From Deltaproteobacteria bacterium (GTDB taxonomy: Bacteria > Desulfobacterota > Syntrophia > Syntrophales > UBA2210): DNA of 64,000 nucleotides. Shown piece by piece: positions 37,792-47,494 of the stretch. Location: contig JAFGTS010000006.1 in assembly GCA_016933965.1 (NCBI GenBank), positions 51,069 through 115,068 on the forward strand. Direction: 5' to 3'. Positions within the stretch are counted from its first letter, which is position 1. Each line of letters begins with the position of its first letter. The position numbers and the translations under genes were made by a program. The notes under the pieces were generated by a model. It saw only the letters and a list, made by a program, of their open reading frames with translations. It made no database searches and was not told where the DNA came from.

Positions 37792-39492
37792 TTGAATATG
37801 GATAATTCAGAAAAAAAAATAATGAAAGAAAAAGATCGGTGGACTAATGAAAGCCTGAGCAAGAAACCAGTTAAACCAGTTCGTACAGATGCGGGGATGG
37901 ATGTTGACGTACTGTATGTACCCAAAGAAAGGTCTCAGGAAAAGTATCTCAAAGAAATTGGATTTCCTGGAGAATATCCTTTTACACGGGGCGTGCAGCC
38001 ATCCATGTATCGAGGCAACGTATGGTCATTTAGACAATATGCAGGATACTCGACAGCGGAAGAGTCGAATAGACGGTACAAGTTTCTCTTGGAACATGGT
38101 CAAACCGGTCTGAGCGTTGCGTTTGATCTGCCCACCCAATTGGGTTTTGACTCAAGTGATCCTTCAATATTGGCTGATGAAGTCGGGAGAGTTGGTGTCG
38201 CAGTTGATAGTTTGGAAGATATGGAGCAACTTTTTGAAGGAATACCACTTGATCAGATTACCACATCATTTACATGTAACGCTCAGACTGTCGTAATTCT
38301 GGCTATGTATATCATTACAGGTGAAAAACAGGGTGTGCCCATGGGAAAATTACGGGGCACCTTACAAAATGATATTATTAAAGAGTATCTTGCAAGAGGG
38401 ACATATATATTCCCACCCAAACCGTCTCTCCGACTCACTGCGGATGTCATTGAGTTCTGTTCCAAAGAGGTACCCAAATTCAACTCCATCAGTATTTCAG
38501 GTTATCATGTCAGAGAATCCGGCGCCAACGCTTATCAGGAAGTAGCCTACGCATTGTCTGAAGCACGTACGTATACGGATGAAGTTCTCAAAAGGGGACT
38601 TGACGTGGATGATTTTGCTCCCCGTTTAAGCTTTATTTTTTCAAGCAGTCTAGAGTTATTCGAAGAAGCCGCCAAACACCGAGCGTGTAGGCGTTTATGG
38701 GCAAAAATTATGAAGGAAGAATATGGTTCCAAAGATCCCAGATCCCAGATGATGAGATTTTTTGCTGGGTGCGATGGTTCATCATTTGCGGCAAAGGAAC
38801 CCTTGAACAATATTATTCGTGCTACTTTAGAATGTCTAGCTACTGTTCTGGGTGGAGCTCAATCTTGTCACGTTATGTCATATGATGAAGCATATACAAT
38901 ACCTACCGAGGAATCAGCTCGTCTTTCTTTACGCACACAACAAATTATAGCTTATGAAACGGGGATATGCAGTACAGTTGATCCCCTTGGGGGATCGTAT
39001 TACGTCGAACATCTCACTGACGTGATTGAGGAAAAAGCAAGAGAAGAAATGAAATGGGTTGAAGACAACGGAGGAATGGTTGCTTGTGTAGAAAAGGGCC
39101 TAATCCATGAGAAACTGGCAAAACAAGCATATGAGAAAGAAAAAGCCATCAGAAATGGCGAGCGGACTGTTGTTGGAGTTAACAAATATATAATGGGTGA
39201 ATCCAAAGATGCACAAACAGGCCGAGAAAATGCGAAGACAGGTATTGAGTTATCGAAAGTTGATCCCGATGTTTACAAAAAACAACTAAAGAAACTCAAT
39301 AATATAAGAAAAAATAGGGATAACGCAAAAGTTGAGAAACTACTGAATGATCTGAAAAAAGCTGCTGAATCCGATAACGAGAACGTAATGCCCTATGTTC
39401 TGGATGCGGTGCGCAACTATGCCACAATGGGTGAAATGATTGGTGTACTTAAAAGTGTTTACGGCACTTTCAGATGTCCGACAGGTATATGA
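37792..39492 (+). CDS. Acyl-CoA mutase B large subunit, atypical methylmalonyl-CoA mutase type
   Basis: 566-residue B12-dependent mutase barrel. It has Tyr83 (RQYAGYS) and Arg202 (KEYLARG), the pair that binds the carboxylate of methylmalonyl-CoA, and intact SISGYH and APRLSF. But the stretch that normally reads R-T-H-S-Q-T-S-G is MRFFAGCDGSS (321-331). The substrate-contacting His and Gln of methylmalonyl-CoA mutase (His328, Gln330 in the Propionibacterium enzyme) are thus Phe324 and Gly326. This suggests a different, possibly bulkier, carboxylated acyl-CoA. Start: TTG 37792 (6 bases after GGAGG) or ATG 37798. Confidence 0.87.
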   Translation: MNMDNSEKKIMKEKDRWTNESLSKKPVKPVRTDAGMDVDVLYVPKERSQEKYLKEIGFPGEYPFTRGVQPSMYRGNVWSFRQYAGYSTAEESNRRYKFLLEHGQTGLSVAFDLPTQLGFDSSDPSILADEVGRVGVAVDSLEDMEQLFEGIPLDQITTSFTCNAQTVVILAMYIITGEKQGVPMGKLRGTLQNDIIKEYLARGTYIFPPKPSLRLTADVIEFCSKEVPKFNSISISGYHVRESGANAYQEVAYALSEARTYTDEVLKRGLDVDDFAPRLSFIFSSSLELFEEAAKHRACRRLWAKIMKEEYGSKDPRSQMMRFFAGCDGSSFAAKEPLNNIIRATLECLATVLGGAQSCHVMSYDEAYTIPTEESARLSLRTQQIIAYETGICSTVDPLGGSYYVEHLTDVIEEKAREEMKWVEDNGGMVACVEKGLIHEKLAKQAYEKEKAIRNGERTVVGVNKYIMGESKDAQTGRENAKTGIELSKVDPDVYKKQLKKLNNIRKNRDNAKVEKLLNDLKKAAESDNENVMPYVLDAVRNYATMGEMIGVLKSVYGTFRCPTGI

Positions 39493-39530
39493 TGCAATAC
39501 ATCTTAAGGTAGAGTGCGGGAGGAATGCAT

Positions 39531-39953
39531 ATGCAGGATGAAAAGATAAGAGTGTTAATTGGAAAACCAGGGCTTGACGGTCATGATCGAGGGGCAAAAG
39601 TTGTGGCATTGGTACTCAAGGATGCCGGTATGGAAGTTATATACACGGGTTTGCATCAATCGCCAGAGCAAATAGTTCAGGCTGCAATTGATGAAGATGT
39701 CGATGTGATAGGTTTAAGTGTACTTTCCGGTGTTCATATGAGTGCGAGCAAGAAAGTTTTAGAATTGTTGAAAAAAGAAGGCATGGCAGGTGAAAAGATA
39801 ATTATGGTTGGAGGTACTATCCACTCTGATGAGGATATTGTGGAATTAAAAAAGATGGGGGTTAACGGTGTATTCCCGACCGAAAGTTCATTTGAGGATA
39901 TAGTCAGTTTCGTTCGTAAGGCTGTCGAGGAGAAGAGGACCCAGAGAAAATGA
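39531..39953 (+). CDS. B12-binding subunit of acyl-CoA mutase B
   Basis: 140 residues from ATG 39531, which is 7 bases after GGGAGG; ATG 39525 is too close. The cobalt-ligating DGHDRG (His18) and the GGTIHSDED loop are present. Separate large and small subunits match the arrangement of mutase A on the other strand, but the two small subunits differ clearly, so this is not a recent duplicate. Confidence 0.92.
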   Translation: MQDEKIRVLIGKPGLDGHDRGAKVVALVLKDAGMEVIYTGLHQSPEQIVQAAIDEDVDVIGLSVLSGVHMSASKKVLELLKKEGMAGEKIIMVGGTIHSDEDIVELKKMGVNGVFPTESSFEDIVSFVRKAVEEKRTQRK

Positions 39954-40000
39954 TGCATTCCCCCTGATCTGAACTTTTGACCTACTGCATGAGGTGCGCA

Positions 40001-40465
40001 ATGGATGACAAAACAAAGTCTCACTTCGAGAAAAACTATCCGGCCTCGTCCGGACCCGAGGCACAGGGGTCATTGGCGAAAGCGCTGTACGAGAAGGGTG
40101 GAGCCGAAACACTGCCACTCATAGCATCCATATTCAGGAGGCTGGGTGCCGTGCAGGGCGTAAAAATGAGAAAGAAACTCGGGTGTGAAGATTTCAAATC
40201 GGCAGCATGGGGCCTTTTCGGCCCCGCATTGAAAGCGCAACCGCCGCGAGCTGAGTTCATTGAACTTACGGATAATAAGCTTGTCATCAAGGCGTTTACC
40301 TGCAGACTGGGTCTTTTTGGTGCGGGAAGGAATCTGTGCGAGGCTATCATGGAAATTGACAGAGCGATGGTCAGCGGAATGGTCGGCAAAGACGTTGACA
40401 TGAAAATAGAAAAAACTCTCGCCGCCGATGATGACTGCTGCCTTATTGAAATTAGAATTGTTTAA
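40001..40465 (+). CDS. Conserved hypothetical protein in mutase B operon
   Basis: 154 residues from ATG 40001, preceded by GAGG (39991-39994). The text contains RRLGAVQGVKMRKKLGCEDFKSAAWGLF and ends ADDDCCLIEIRIV. A paired Cys near the C-terminus with this strand pattern is seen in small-molecule-binding families such as V4R or ATC-hydrolase-like proteins, but I cannot assign it. It is inserted between the mutase and the first MmgE/PrpD gene, so a role in the same pathway is likely. Confidence 0.65.
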   Translation: MDDKTKSHFEKNYPASSGPEAQGSLAKALYEKGGAETLPLIASIFRRLGAVQGVKMRKKLGCEDFKSAAWGLFGPALKAQPPRAEFIELTDNKLVIKAFTCRLGLFGAGRNLCEAIMEIDRAMVSGMVGKDVDMKIEKTLAADDDCCLIEIRIV

Positions 40466-40480
40466 GGAAGGAATTCGCTG

Positions 40481-41833
40481 ATGAATGTGAGCATGAAGTT
40501 GGCCGAATTCATAACTGGTATCAATTATTCCGATTTTAAATCCGATATCATTGAAAAAAGTAAAGAGGCAGTACTTGATTGGCTCGGTGTAACGATCGCC
40601 GGCACGAGAGAAGAAGCCGGGTTGCTGATCAATAATTATGTGATTACTCAATGTAGCAAAGGTAACGTATCGATTATCGGAACCCCAATAAAAACCTCGG
40701 TTTCAGATGCCGCACTTGCAATGGGGACCCTCTCGCATGCACTGGATTTTGACGATATCTCCTGGCCGATGATCGGGCATCCGAGTGTCACGATTTTGCC
40801 GGCAATATTTGCTCTCTGTGAGGAGAAAGAATTACCCGGTTGGAAGGGTCTTGAAGCGTTTGTTACGGGATTTGAGGTAGAATCTCTATTGGGAGAGGCA
40901 ACTAGTGAATACCATTACCATCATGGATGGCATACCACAGGTACTCTTGGACCTCTCGGATCGGCCGCCGCATGTTCAAAAATTCTTGAACTTGATGCAC
41001 AGAAAATTTGTAATGCCTTAGGTATTGCTGCATCACATGCCTCGGGGCTTCGTCAGAATTTTGGTACGATGACGAAACCTTTGCATGCCGGCAACGCCGC
41101 CCGCGGGGGTCTGGTAGCGGCCCTTCTCGCCAAATCAGGTTTTACCGCAGACGAGAGTATTTTCGATGCCGCTCTCGGTTTTCCCAATGTCTTCTGTGGA
41201 AAAGATAATCATAAAATATTCGAACTTGATCAAAAACTGAATTTGAATAAACCCTGGTCTCTTTTAAATCCCGGTCAAACGTTAAAAAAATATCCGAGTT
41301 GTGGTCTGACCAGTGCGGCTATTGATTGTATGATTGATCTTTGCCATGAGCAAAACATAATCGCATCTGAAATTAAAGAAATTGAATGTGCCGTTGCTCA
41401 CGAAGTCACCAATGTTTTGATTAGAAACAGGCCCCAGAGTGGGCTAGAAGGCAAATTCAGCATGGAATACTGCCTTGCTGTCGCGGCATTGGATAATATC
41501 GTGGGCTTAAAACAATTTACTGATCACAGGGTAGCCGCTGATGATGTACAGGACCTGTTGCGTAGGGTGACAATTGTCACTGATGATTCCTTACATATGG
41601 GCGAATCCAGAGTCAGGATTACAACGGACAGGGGAGTTTACGAAAAAGCTTCGTTGCATGCCATTGGTACCCCTGAGAATCCCATGACCTATGATGAAAT
41701 CAAAGACAAATTTCGGATGTGTTCCGAGGATATCCTCAACAATGACGTAATTTCTCAAATTATTGATTCCGTCACGATACTAGACGATATTAAGAATTTA
41801 AAGTATTTCGTCAGCTTAACTTGTCCAATGTGA
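40481..41833 (+). CDS. MmgE/PrpD family protein 1
   Basis: 450 residues. Family motifs are visible: HALDFDDISWPMIGHPS, and the active-site region NFGTMTKPLHAGNAARGGLVAALLA. Known members are 2-methylcitrate dehydratase, cis-aconitate decarboxylase and iminodisuccinate epimerase; all act on di- or tricarboxylic acids at a carbon next to a carboxylate. The ribosome site AAGGAAGG is good, and the CoA-transferase starts 3 bases after its stop. Confidence 0.9.
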   Translation: MNVSMKLAEFITGINYSDFKSDIIEKSKEAVLDWLGVTIAGTREEAGLLINNYVITQCSKGNVSIIGTPIKTSVSDAALAMGTLSHALDFDDISWPMIGHPSVTILPAIFALCEEKELPGWKGLEAFVTGFEVESLLGEATSEYHYHHGWHTTGTLGPLGSAAACSKILELDAQKICNALGIAASHASGLRQNFGTMTKPLHAGNAARGGLVAALLAKSGFTADESIFDAALGFPNVFCGKDNHKIFELDQKLNLNKPWSLLNPGQTLKKYPSCGLTSAAIDCMIDLCHEQNIIASEIKEIECAVAHEVTNVLIRNRPQSGLEGKFSMEYCLAVAALDNIVGLKQFTDHRVAADDVQDLLRRVTIVTDDSLHMGESRVRITTDRGVYEKASLHAIGTPENPMTYDEIKDKFRMCSEDILNNDVISQIIDSVTILDDIKNLKYFVSLTCPM

Positions 41834-41836
41834 TTA

Positions 41837-43354
41837 ATGAATATGAGAGATACAATGATAGAACGGCGACTGCGCAACAAGTTATTACGTGATCGAGTTG
41901 TTTCTCCTGAGGTTGCTGCGTCCTTTGTAAAAAGTGGTATGACGTTGGGAACATCTGGAGAAACAAAAAGAGGGTGTCCTTCGGCATTCTTTCACGCTTT
42001 AGCCGAAAGGGGGAAGAAGGGCGAGGTTAAGAATCTCACTCTTTGCACCTCCAGTTTGCCCGATGAAATACATGGCATCCTGGCTGATTGTGGCGCCTTA
42101 AAACGAAAATTAGGATCGCAAGGCCATCCTGCTCTGAGGAAGTGTATTAATTCTAGGCAGGTCTTGTGTGATGATGTGAGAGCCGATATGCTCTTGTACC
42201 GAATGAGATGCGGTGTTTTAGGCAAGTTAGATTTGGCAGTAGTCAACGCCATTGCTATTAATGAGGAAGGATTTATTATTCCTTCACATACTGCTATTGA
42301 TATAAGTTCATACATTGAAGCTGCTGAACATGTAATTGTAGAGATTGATTGTTCTATACCCTTAGCACTTGAAGGTATGTACGATCATTATTTGCCTTCA
42401 CTATATCCATTCACAAGGGAAATACCTTTGTGCAAGGTGTCACAGCGGATCGGCGTCCCTTATATTCCCGTACCTCAAGAAAAAATAAAATACATAGTGA
42501 TCTCTAATCTTCAAAAAAGTGGGGTGCAAGCGATACTCCCCGATGAAAAAAGTCAAAAACTAGCAGAGCATCTAGTTAAATTCCTAAAACACGAGATACA
42601 TGAAGGAAGGCTCCCGCCTAATTTATATCCGATTGAAATGGGTCTGGGTGGAATTTCGGGAGCGATATTGAAGAATTTGTCAAAGTATGACTTCAGAGAT
42701 GTGGAGATCTTCAGTGCGGTAGTTGGAGATGCTGTGTTGGATTTAATAGATGCCGGTGTTTGCACAGCAGTGACTGGTGGAGGATTATTACTTTCGGATG
42801 ATGGTTGGCAGGCTTTATGCGATAACATCGACAAATATAAACAAGTAATAATTTTGCGTCCATTAGAGCTAACTGATCATCCGGAGTTGGTCAGGCGGCT
42901 AAAACTTATAGCTCTTAATGGAGCTATTGAAGCTGATATATACGGTCATATCAATGCAAGCCATGTTTTTGGAACCAGGTTGGTTAATGGTGTAGGGGGG
43001 TTACATGTATTTGCAAGTAACGCATATTTATCCATTTTTGCATTAATTTCATCCAATGATTCAGGGGATATATCATCAATTGTACCAATGGTGAGTCACG
43101 TTGATATCCCGGAGCACTGTGTTGACGTAATAGTGACAGAAGTTGGACTTGCTGATTTACGAGGATTATCTCCCGTTGAAAGGGCTGAGAATATAATTAA
43201 CAATTGTGCGCATCCCGATTACAAACCTCTTTTAAGAGAGTATCTCAGAAGGGCTGAAAAAGAAGTGGGGGGACATGAACCACATATTCTTGAAGAGGCC
43301 TTTTTGTTCCATCAACGGTTTAAAGAAAAGAAAACAATGAAGTTAGAAAAATAA
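41837..43354 (+). CDS. Acetyl-CoA hydrolase/CoA-transferase family protein
   Basis: 505 residues of the family that includes succinyl-CoA:acetate and 4-hydroxybutyrate CoA-transferases. Typical stretches are LPPNLYPIEMGLGGISGAIL, VEIFSAVVGDAVLDLIDAG and a C-terminal VTEVGLADLRGLSPVERAENII. It probably activates the incoming acid by CoA transfer from succinyl- or acetyl-CoA. It follows PrpD 1 by 3 bases and is AT-rich like the TRAP genes behind it. Confidence 0.88.
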   Translation: MNMRDTMIERRLRNKLLRDRVVSPEVAASFVKSGMTLGTSGETKRGCPSAFFHALAERGKKGEVKNLTLCTSSLPDEIHGILADCGALKRKLGSQGHPALRKCINSRQVLCDDVRADMLLYRMRCGVLGKLDLAVVNAIAINEEGFIIPSHTAIDISSYIEAAEHVIVEIDCSIPLALEGMYDHYLPSLYPFTREIPLCKVSQRIGVPYIPVPQEKIKYIVISNLQKSGVQAILPDEKSQKLAEHLVKFLKHEIHEGRLPPNLYPIEMGLGGISGAILKNLSKYDFRDVEIFSAVVGDAVLDLIDAGVCTAVTGGGLLLSDDGWQALCDNIDKYKQVIILRPLELTDHPELVRRLKLIALNGAIEADIYGHINASHVFGTRLVNGVGGLHVFASNAYLSIFALISSNDSGDISSIVPMVSHVDIPEHCVDVIVTEVGLADLRGLSPVERAENIINNCAHPDYKPLLREYLRRAEKEVGGHEPHILEEAFLFHQRFKEKKTMKLEK

Positions 43355-43529
43355 GATCAGAAATGAATCATATTGATGATACCAGTATTGGATAATAATT
43401 TAGGGGGTGTCTTTGAAATTAAAAAAGAAAGGTGGCGACAGTAAGAAAACATTCGTTGTGAGAAGCGGATCTTTAAAAATCATCATAAAAATATTTACTT
43501 AACATTCTATCAAAAGGGAGGGAAAAAGA

Positions 43530-44540
43530 ATGGCTAAGAAAACATTATCAATATTGATTCTCATGGTTATGTTTACCTTTGTGGCAATTATGCCGGGATC
43601 AATTGCCGATGTCCAAGCAGAGGTAATTAAGGTAAGCATGATAGGTACCCTGCCAGTTGGACACCACCTCACAAAAGCACTTGAAATGTATAAAAAGTAC
43701 GTTGAAGAAAACTCCAATGGACGCGTACAGATCGACATATATCCAGCTCAACAACTTTATAATGACAAAGATTTGGTGAGTGTATTGCCACGCGGTGCTG
43801 TTGATATGGCGATAGCAAATCTTGATATGTGGACCGGATTAGTGCCTGCAGCAGGGTTCTTTTTTATACCGATGATGTTTAAAGATGAAGACGACCTTTT
43901 TCGTGCCGCACATGGAGTTCCTGGAGACATACTAGCTCAAAACTTGGAAAATTGTAACGTAAAGGCTATTGGGTGGTGTCTTTACGATACAATTAGCATG
44001 ATCTTTAAAGATCCAGTTGTTCAAATAGAAGATTTTAAAGGCAAAAGGATGCGGGCCTATGGACAAACAATTTCATATTTTGAGGAAGCTCTTGGTGCTT
44101 CACCAACAATGATGAGTTCGGGAGAAGTTTATCAAGCATTGCAAAAAGGAACTATAGATGGAGCAATGTCAGGTATAACATCTTTTGACGCGCGTAAATG
44201 GTATGAGGTTGCTAAGCACGTACCCGATGTAACATTTACACCCTATCCATATGTAATTGTTGCAAATCTCAAATTTTGGAATTCACTGCCAGAGGATCTA
44301 CAGAAGGTATTTCTGGATGGGGCAATAACAATAGAAGAATTTACAAAAAAAGCTGCACAAGAAGCTCATGATAAAAGTCGCGACGTTTGTGAAAAAAATG
44401 GTGTTGTATTTGATGCAATATCTGATGAGGAACTTGCAAGGTGGCGGCAGGTTTCAGTACCGATTCTGATGAAAAAATTTAAAGAAAACTTTGATCCCAA
44501 GGAAGCTGAACGAATGTTTGTTTATATGAAGGAAAACTAA
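43530..44540 (+). CDS. dctP: TRAP transporter solute-binding protein DctP 1
   Basis: 336 residues with a signal peptide (about 1-30, ending near ADVQA). DctP features: GHHLTKALEMYKKYVEE, the ligand-binding arginine in FKGKRMRAYG, and PTMMSSGEVYQALQKGTIDGA. It captures an organic acid in the periplasm for the membrane permease encoded next. GGGAGGG precedes the ATG. A second, closely similar protein is encoded at 53028. Confidence 0.92.
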   Translation: MAKKTLSILILMVMFTFVAIMPGSIADVQAEVIKVSMIGTLPVGHHLTKALEMYKKYVEENSNGRVQIDIYPAQQLYNDKDLVSVLPRGAVDMAIANLDMWTGLVPAAGFFFIPMMFKDEDDLFRAAHGVPGDILAQNLENCNVKAIGWCLYDTISMIFKDPVVQIEDFKGKRMRAYGQTISYFEEALGASPTMMSSGEVYQALQKGTIDGAMSGITSFDARKWYEVAKHVPDVTFTPYPYVIVANLKFWNSLPEDLQKVFLDGAITIEEFTKKAAQEAHDKSRDVCEKNGVVFDAISDEELARWRQVSVPILMKKFKENFDPKEAERMFVYMKEN

Positions 44541-44719
44541 AGCTCTTAACAAGAATGGCTGTTTGTTTCTGAAGTTAATTAGCAATATTTTGGGAGGAAT
44601 ATTGTTTTTATCAAAATTTGGAACATCTTTATGGACTCAAAGCTAAATGCCTAAGTTTTTGATAGGTATTTCATTCCCAAGCAGCAAATATTGGGAAAAT
44701 CTGAGTTAAAGGAATTTAT

Positions 44720-46636
44720 ATGGACGGTAATGTCAAAAGTACTAATAAATTTGAAAGAAATATTATTTTCAAGTCCATAGATTATATCTCTACTTTTATG
44801 GGTGGCATTGCAGGATGGGGGATGGTGTCTATCGCTATTATGATGTGCTACGAAATAGTTGTACGCTGGATGGGCAGTCCTACAATCTGGGTAGTCGAAA
44901 TTAGTGGTTATTCATTGATTTGGTTTGCATTTCTTTCAGCAGCATATGGCTTAAAAGAAGGGAGCCACATTCAAGTTGATATATTGATATCAAGATTGAC
45001 ACCCAAAATACAAAATTTGCTAAATATAATAAACTTTTCCTTATGTTTGTTCTATAGCTTGCTCATTTTCTATTTTAGTTGGGATTTGATGCACTATGCA
45101 TTTCATGTGGGAGAGAGATCTTCCACGATGTTAAAAGTTCCTATGGGTTTACTGCATCTCGGTGTTTTAATTGGAAGTGGCTTGTTAGCTGTTCAATCTA
45201 TTAAAGAATTGATTAAAACGGTTGCACAAACTTCACGGTATAAGGGGGATATTGAAATTGGTATTTTTACAAAACCATTTTTTATAATCCCAATATATTT
45301 AATTCTTATCGGAATTTCAATATGGATATATTCACATAACCCCGGATTGGGACTTGTATTGTTGCTGATAATTAGTCTTCTTGCGGGAGTGCCTGTTTTT
45401 GCATCTCTTGGTTTAGTTGGGTCTCTTGGATTATTTTTCCTCTTGGGTGGCCATTTCGGTTTACAACAAATAAGTATGATCAGTGTTAAGTCACTTGATA
45501 GTTTTACTTTATTGGCAATACCCCTATATATTTTAGGTGGACAAATCTTGATGGCATCTGGAATCGGAGAGGATTTATTCAAGGTGTGTAGTCGATGGGT
45601 TGGGCACTTACCTGGAGGTGCCATGATAGCAACTATTGGTGCCTGTGCGGTCTTTGCAGCTATTTCCGGTTCCAGTGTTGCGACCGCAGCAACCATTGGC
45701 ATCATTGCCATTCCCGAGATGCTCAAGAGAAATTATGACCCCAGTCAGTCATACGGTGTTCTCGCGGCTGGAGGCACACTTGGCATCTTGATACCTCCGA
45801 GTGCCGCAATGATCATCTACAGCAGTGTTACCGAGGAGTCAACAGGTGCCCTGTTCATCGGGGGGATCATTCCCGGTATTATTCTGGCCCTGTTCTTTGC
45901 GGTCTTTGCAGTGATCCGGTGCTCACGCTCCGGCATGTATGAAAAAACAGAGCCATCAAGTTGGCTTGAACGTTTTAGAAGTTTAAAAGAATCTGTATGG
46001 GGGCTTCTTGCGCCGGTAATAGTAATCGGCGGCATTTATACCGGCATTTTTACACCAACCGAGGCGGCAGCTGTTGTTGTGGTTTATGCGTTGGCAGTTC
46101 TTTTGTTTTCCAGAAGAGTTTCGTTAAAGCAATTACATAAAGTAATGTCAGATGGGACACGAAACAGTACGATGATCTTGTTGATTGTTGTTGGTGCCAT
46201 GATATTGGGAACTATTGTAACATTTTTGAGAGTTCCTCAAAATTTGTGTGATTTTGTCAGCACGTTACATATGTCCCGCTGGATAATATTGGCTATTTTG
46301 TGTGTAAGTTATATATTTCTCGGCATGTTTCTTGAGGTCGTTTCTATATTATTGATCACCATCCCCATTGTTTATCCACTTATAATACAACTTGGTTTTA
46401 ATGGTCTCTGGTTCGGGGTATTTGTTACCATATTGATGGAAATGGCAATGATCACTCCTCCTGTCGGTCTCAATCTTTATGTAATACAAGGTGTGGCGTC
46501 AACAAAACTTGAGCAAGTAGTCAAAGGGGCTTGGCCTTATATGATACTGATGTTGGCATTAGTTCTTATACTGGCGATGTTTCCCAATATCGTTACGTGG
46601 CTTCCGGGAACGATGGGATATCAGACTTCATTTTAA
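44720..46636 (+). CDS. Fused TRAP transporter permease DctQM
   Basis: 638 residues in one frame. Residues 1 to about 175 are a four-helix DctQ small permease (MCYEIVVRWMGSPTIWVVEISGYSLIWFAF). The rest is a DctM large permease with many membrane segments, including GSSVATAATIGIIAIPEM and GGTLGILIPPSAAMIIYS. Fusion of Q and M occurs in some TRAP systems. It imports substrate using the ion gradient with DctP 1, 180 bases upstream. Confidence 0.93.
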   Translation: MDGNVKSTNKFERNIIFKSIDYISTFMGGIAGWGMVSIAIMMCYEIVVRWMGSPTIWVVEISGYSLIWFAFLSAAYGLKEGSHIQVDILISRLTPKIQNLLNIINFSLCLFYSLLIFYFSWDLMHYAFHVGERSSTMLKVPMGLLHLGVLIGSGLLAVQSIKELIKTVAQTSRYKGDIEIGIFTKPFFIIPIYLILIGISIWIYSHNPGLGLVLLLIISLLAGVPVFASLGLVGSLGLFFLLGGHFGLQQISMISVKSLDSFTLLAIPLYILGGQILMASGIGEDLFKVCSRWVGHLPGGAMIATIGACAVFAAISGSSVATAATIGIIAIPEMLKRNYDPSQSYGVLAAGGTLGILIPPSAAMIIYSSVTEESTGALFIGGIIPGIILALFFAVFAVIRCSRSGMYEKTEPSSWLERFRSLKESVWGLLAPVIVIGGIYTGIFTPTEAAAVVVVYALAVLLFSRRVSLKQLHKVMSDGTRNSTMILLIVVGAMILGTIVTFLRVPQNLCDFVSTLHMSRWIILAILCVSYIFLGMFLEVVSILLITIPIVYPLIIQLGFNGLWFGVFVTILMEMAMITPPVGLNLYVIQGVASTKLEQVVKGAWPYMILMLALVLILAMFPNIVTWLPGTMGYQTSF

Positions 46637-46666
46637 ATTAGTTCTGACAGACCTCAGATAGGTATT

Positions 46667-47386
46667 ATGCAAAAACTTATTATTCATTTAAAAAATGGTT
46701 GTATCAGCACGCTGATAATTAACAGGCCTGAGAAAGCCAATGCATTAAACACGGAACTATTGATGAAGCTTGGCGATACCATACATGCATTGAAGGAGCG
46801 GGAACGATATACAGTGTTAGTTCTAAGAGGTGCCGGTGAAAAATCGTTTTCCTCGGGCGGGGACCTGGAAGAAGCGAGAAGTGATCGTGATTTTCAGGAT
46901 TTCATCAAGGCGTTGGTCTATTTTCAGAACAGTCTTTTAGAGTACCCCTTTCCCGTTATGGCAATGATAAACGGTCGTGCGATCGGTCTTGGAGTTGATA
47001 TGGCTGCCATGTGTGACATTCGCCTCGCGGCAGATACTGCATCATTTGTCATAAATGCGGTCAAGCTGGGGAGGGTCTATCATCACACAGCGGCCCTGCG
47101 GTTAATTAACCTGGTGGGATTCGGCGTGGCGACAGAAATGCTCCTGAGTGGAAAAGAGATAGATGCCCGGCAGGCCGTCGAATATGGGCTCGTAAATCAA
47201 GTCTATCCGCTGTCCCTTTTGGAAGAGAGGACATATGCACTGGCTCAGGGCATTGGCACGGGCTGTCATCCGCAGGCAGTGAAGAATACCAAGATAATGC
47301 TACAAAAACTGGCCCAGGCACGTCACCGGGGCATGACCCAGAAACTGGAATGGGAGTTGGAGGCATTAACATCCGTGCACGGGTAA
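46667..47386 (+). CDS. Enoyl-CoA hydratase/isomerase family protein
   Basis: 239 residues, crotonase fold. The oxyanion-hole loops are visible (EKSFSSGGDLEEA; MINGRAIGLGVDMAAMCDIRLAADTA). The usual catalytic glutamate in the P-E-x-x-x-G segment is absent: the text reads INAVKLGRVYHH. It may therefore be a decarboxylase, isomerase or hydrolase of the superfamily rather than a hydratase. It starts 30 bases after the TRAP permease, and base composition turns more GC-rich within it. Confidence 0.85.
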   Translation: MQKLIIHLKNGCISTLIINRPEKANALNTELLMKLGDTIHALKERERYTVLVLRGAGEKSFSSGGDLEEARSDRDFQDFIKALVYFQNSLLEYPFPVMAMINGRAIGLGVDMAAMCDIRLAADTASFVINAVKLGRVYHHTAALRLINLVGFGVATEMLLSGKEIDARQAVEYGLVNQVYPLSLLEERTYALAQGIGTGCHPQAVKNTKIMLQKLAQARHRGMTQKLEWELEALTSVHG

Positions 47387-47494
47387 TTTTCAGTTACGGG
47401 GCGATACCGATTGTTGTAACCCGTTGCGAGAAGAGCAAATGCCATAAAGGCCGCACTTCAAAAGTGAACGCCACAAATATAAGGGAGGTACCCA

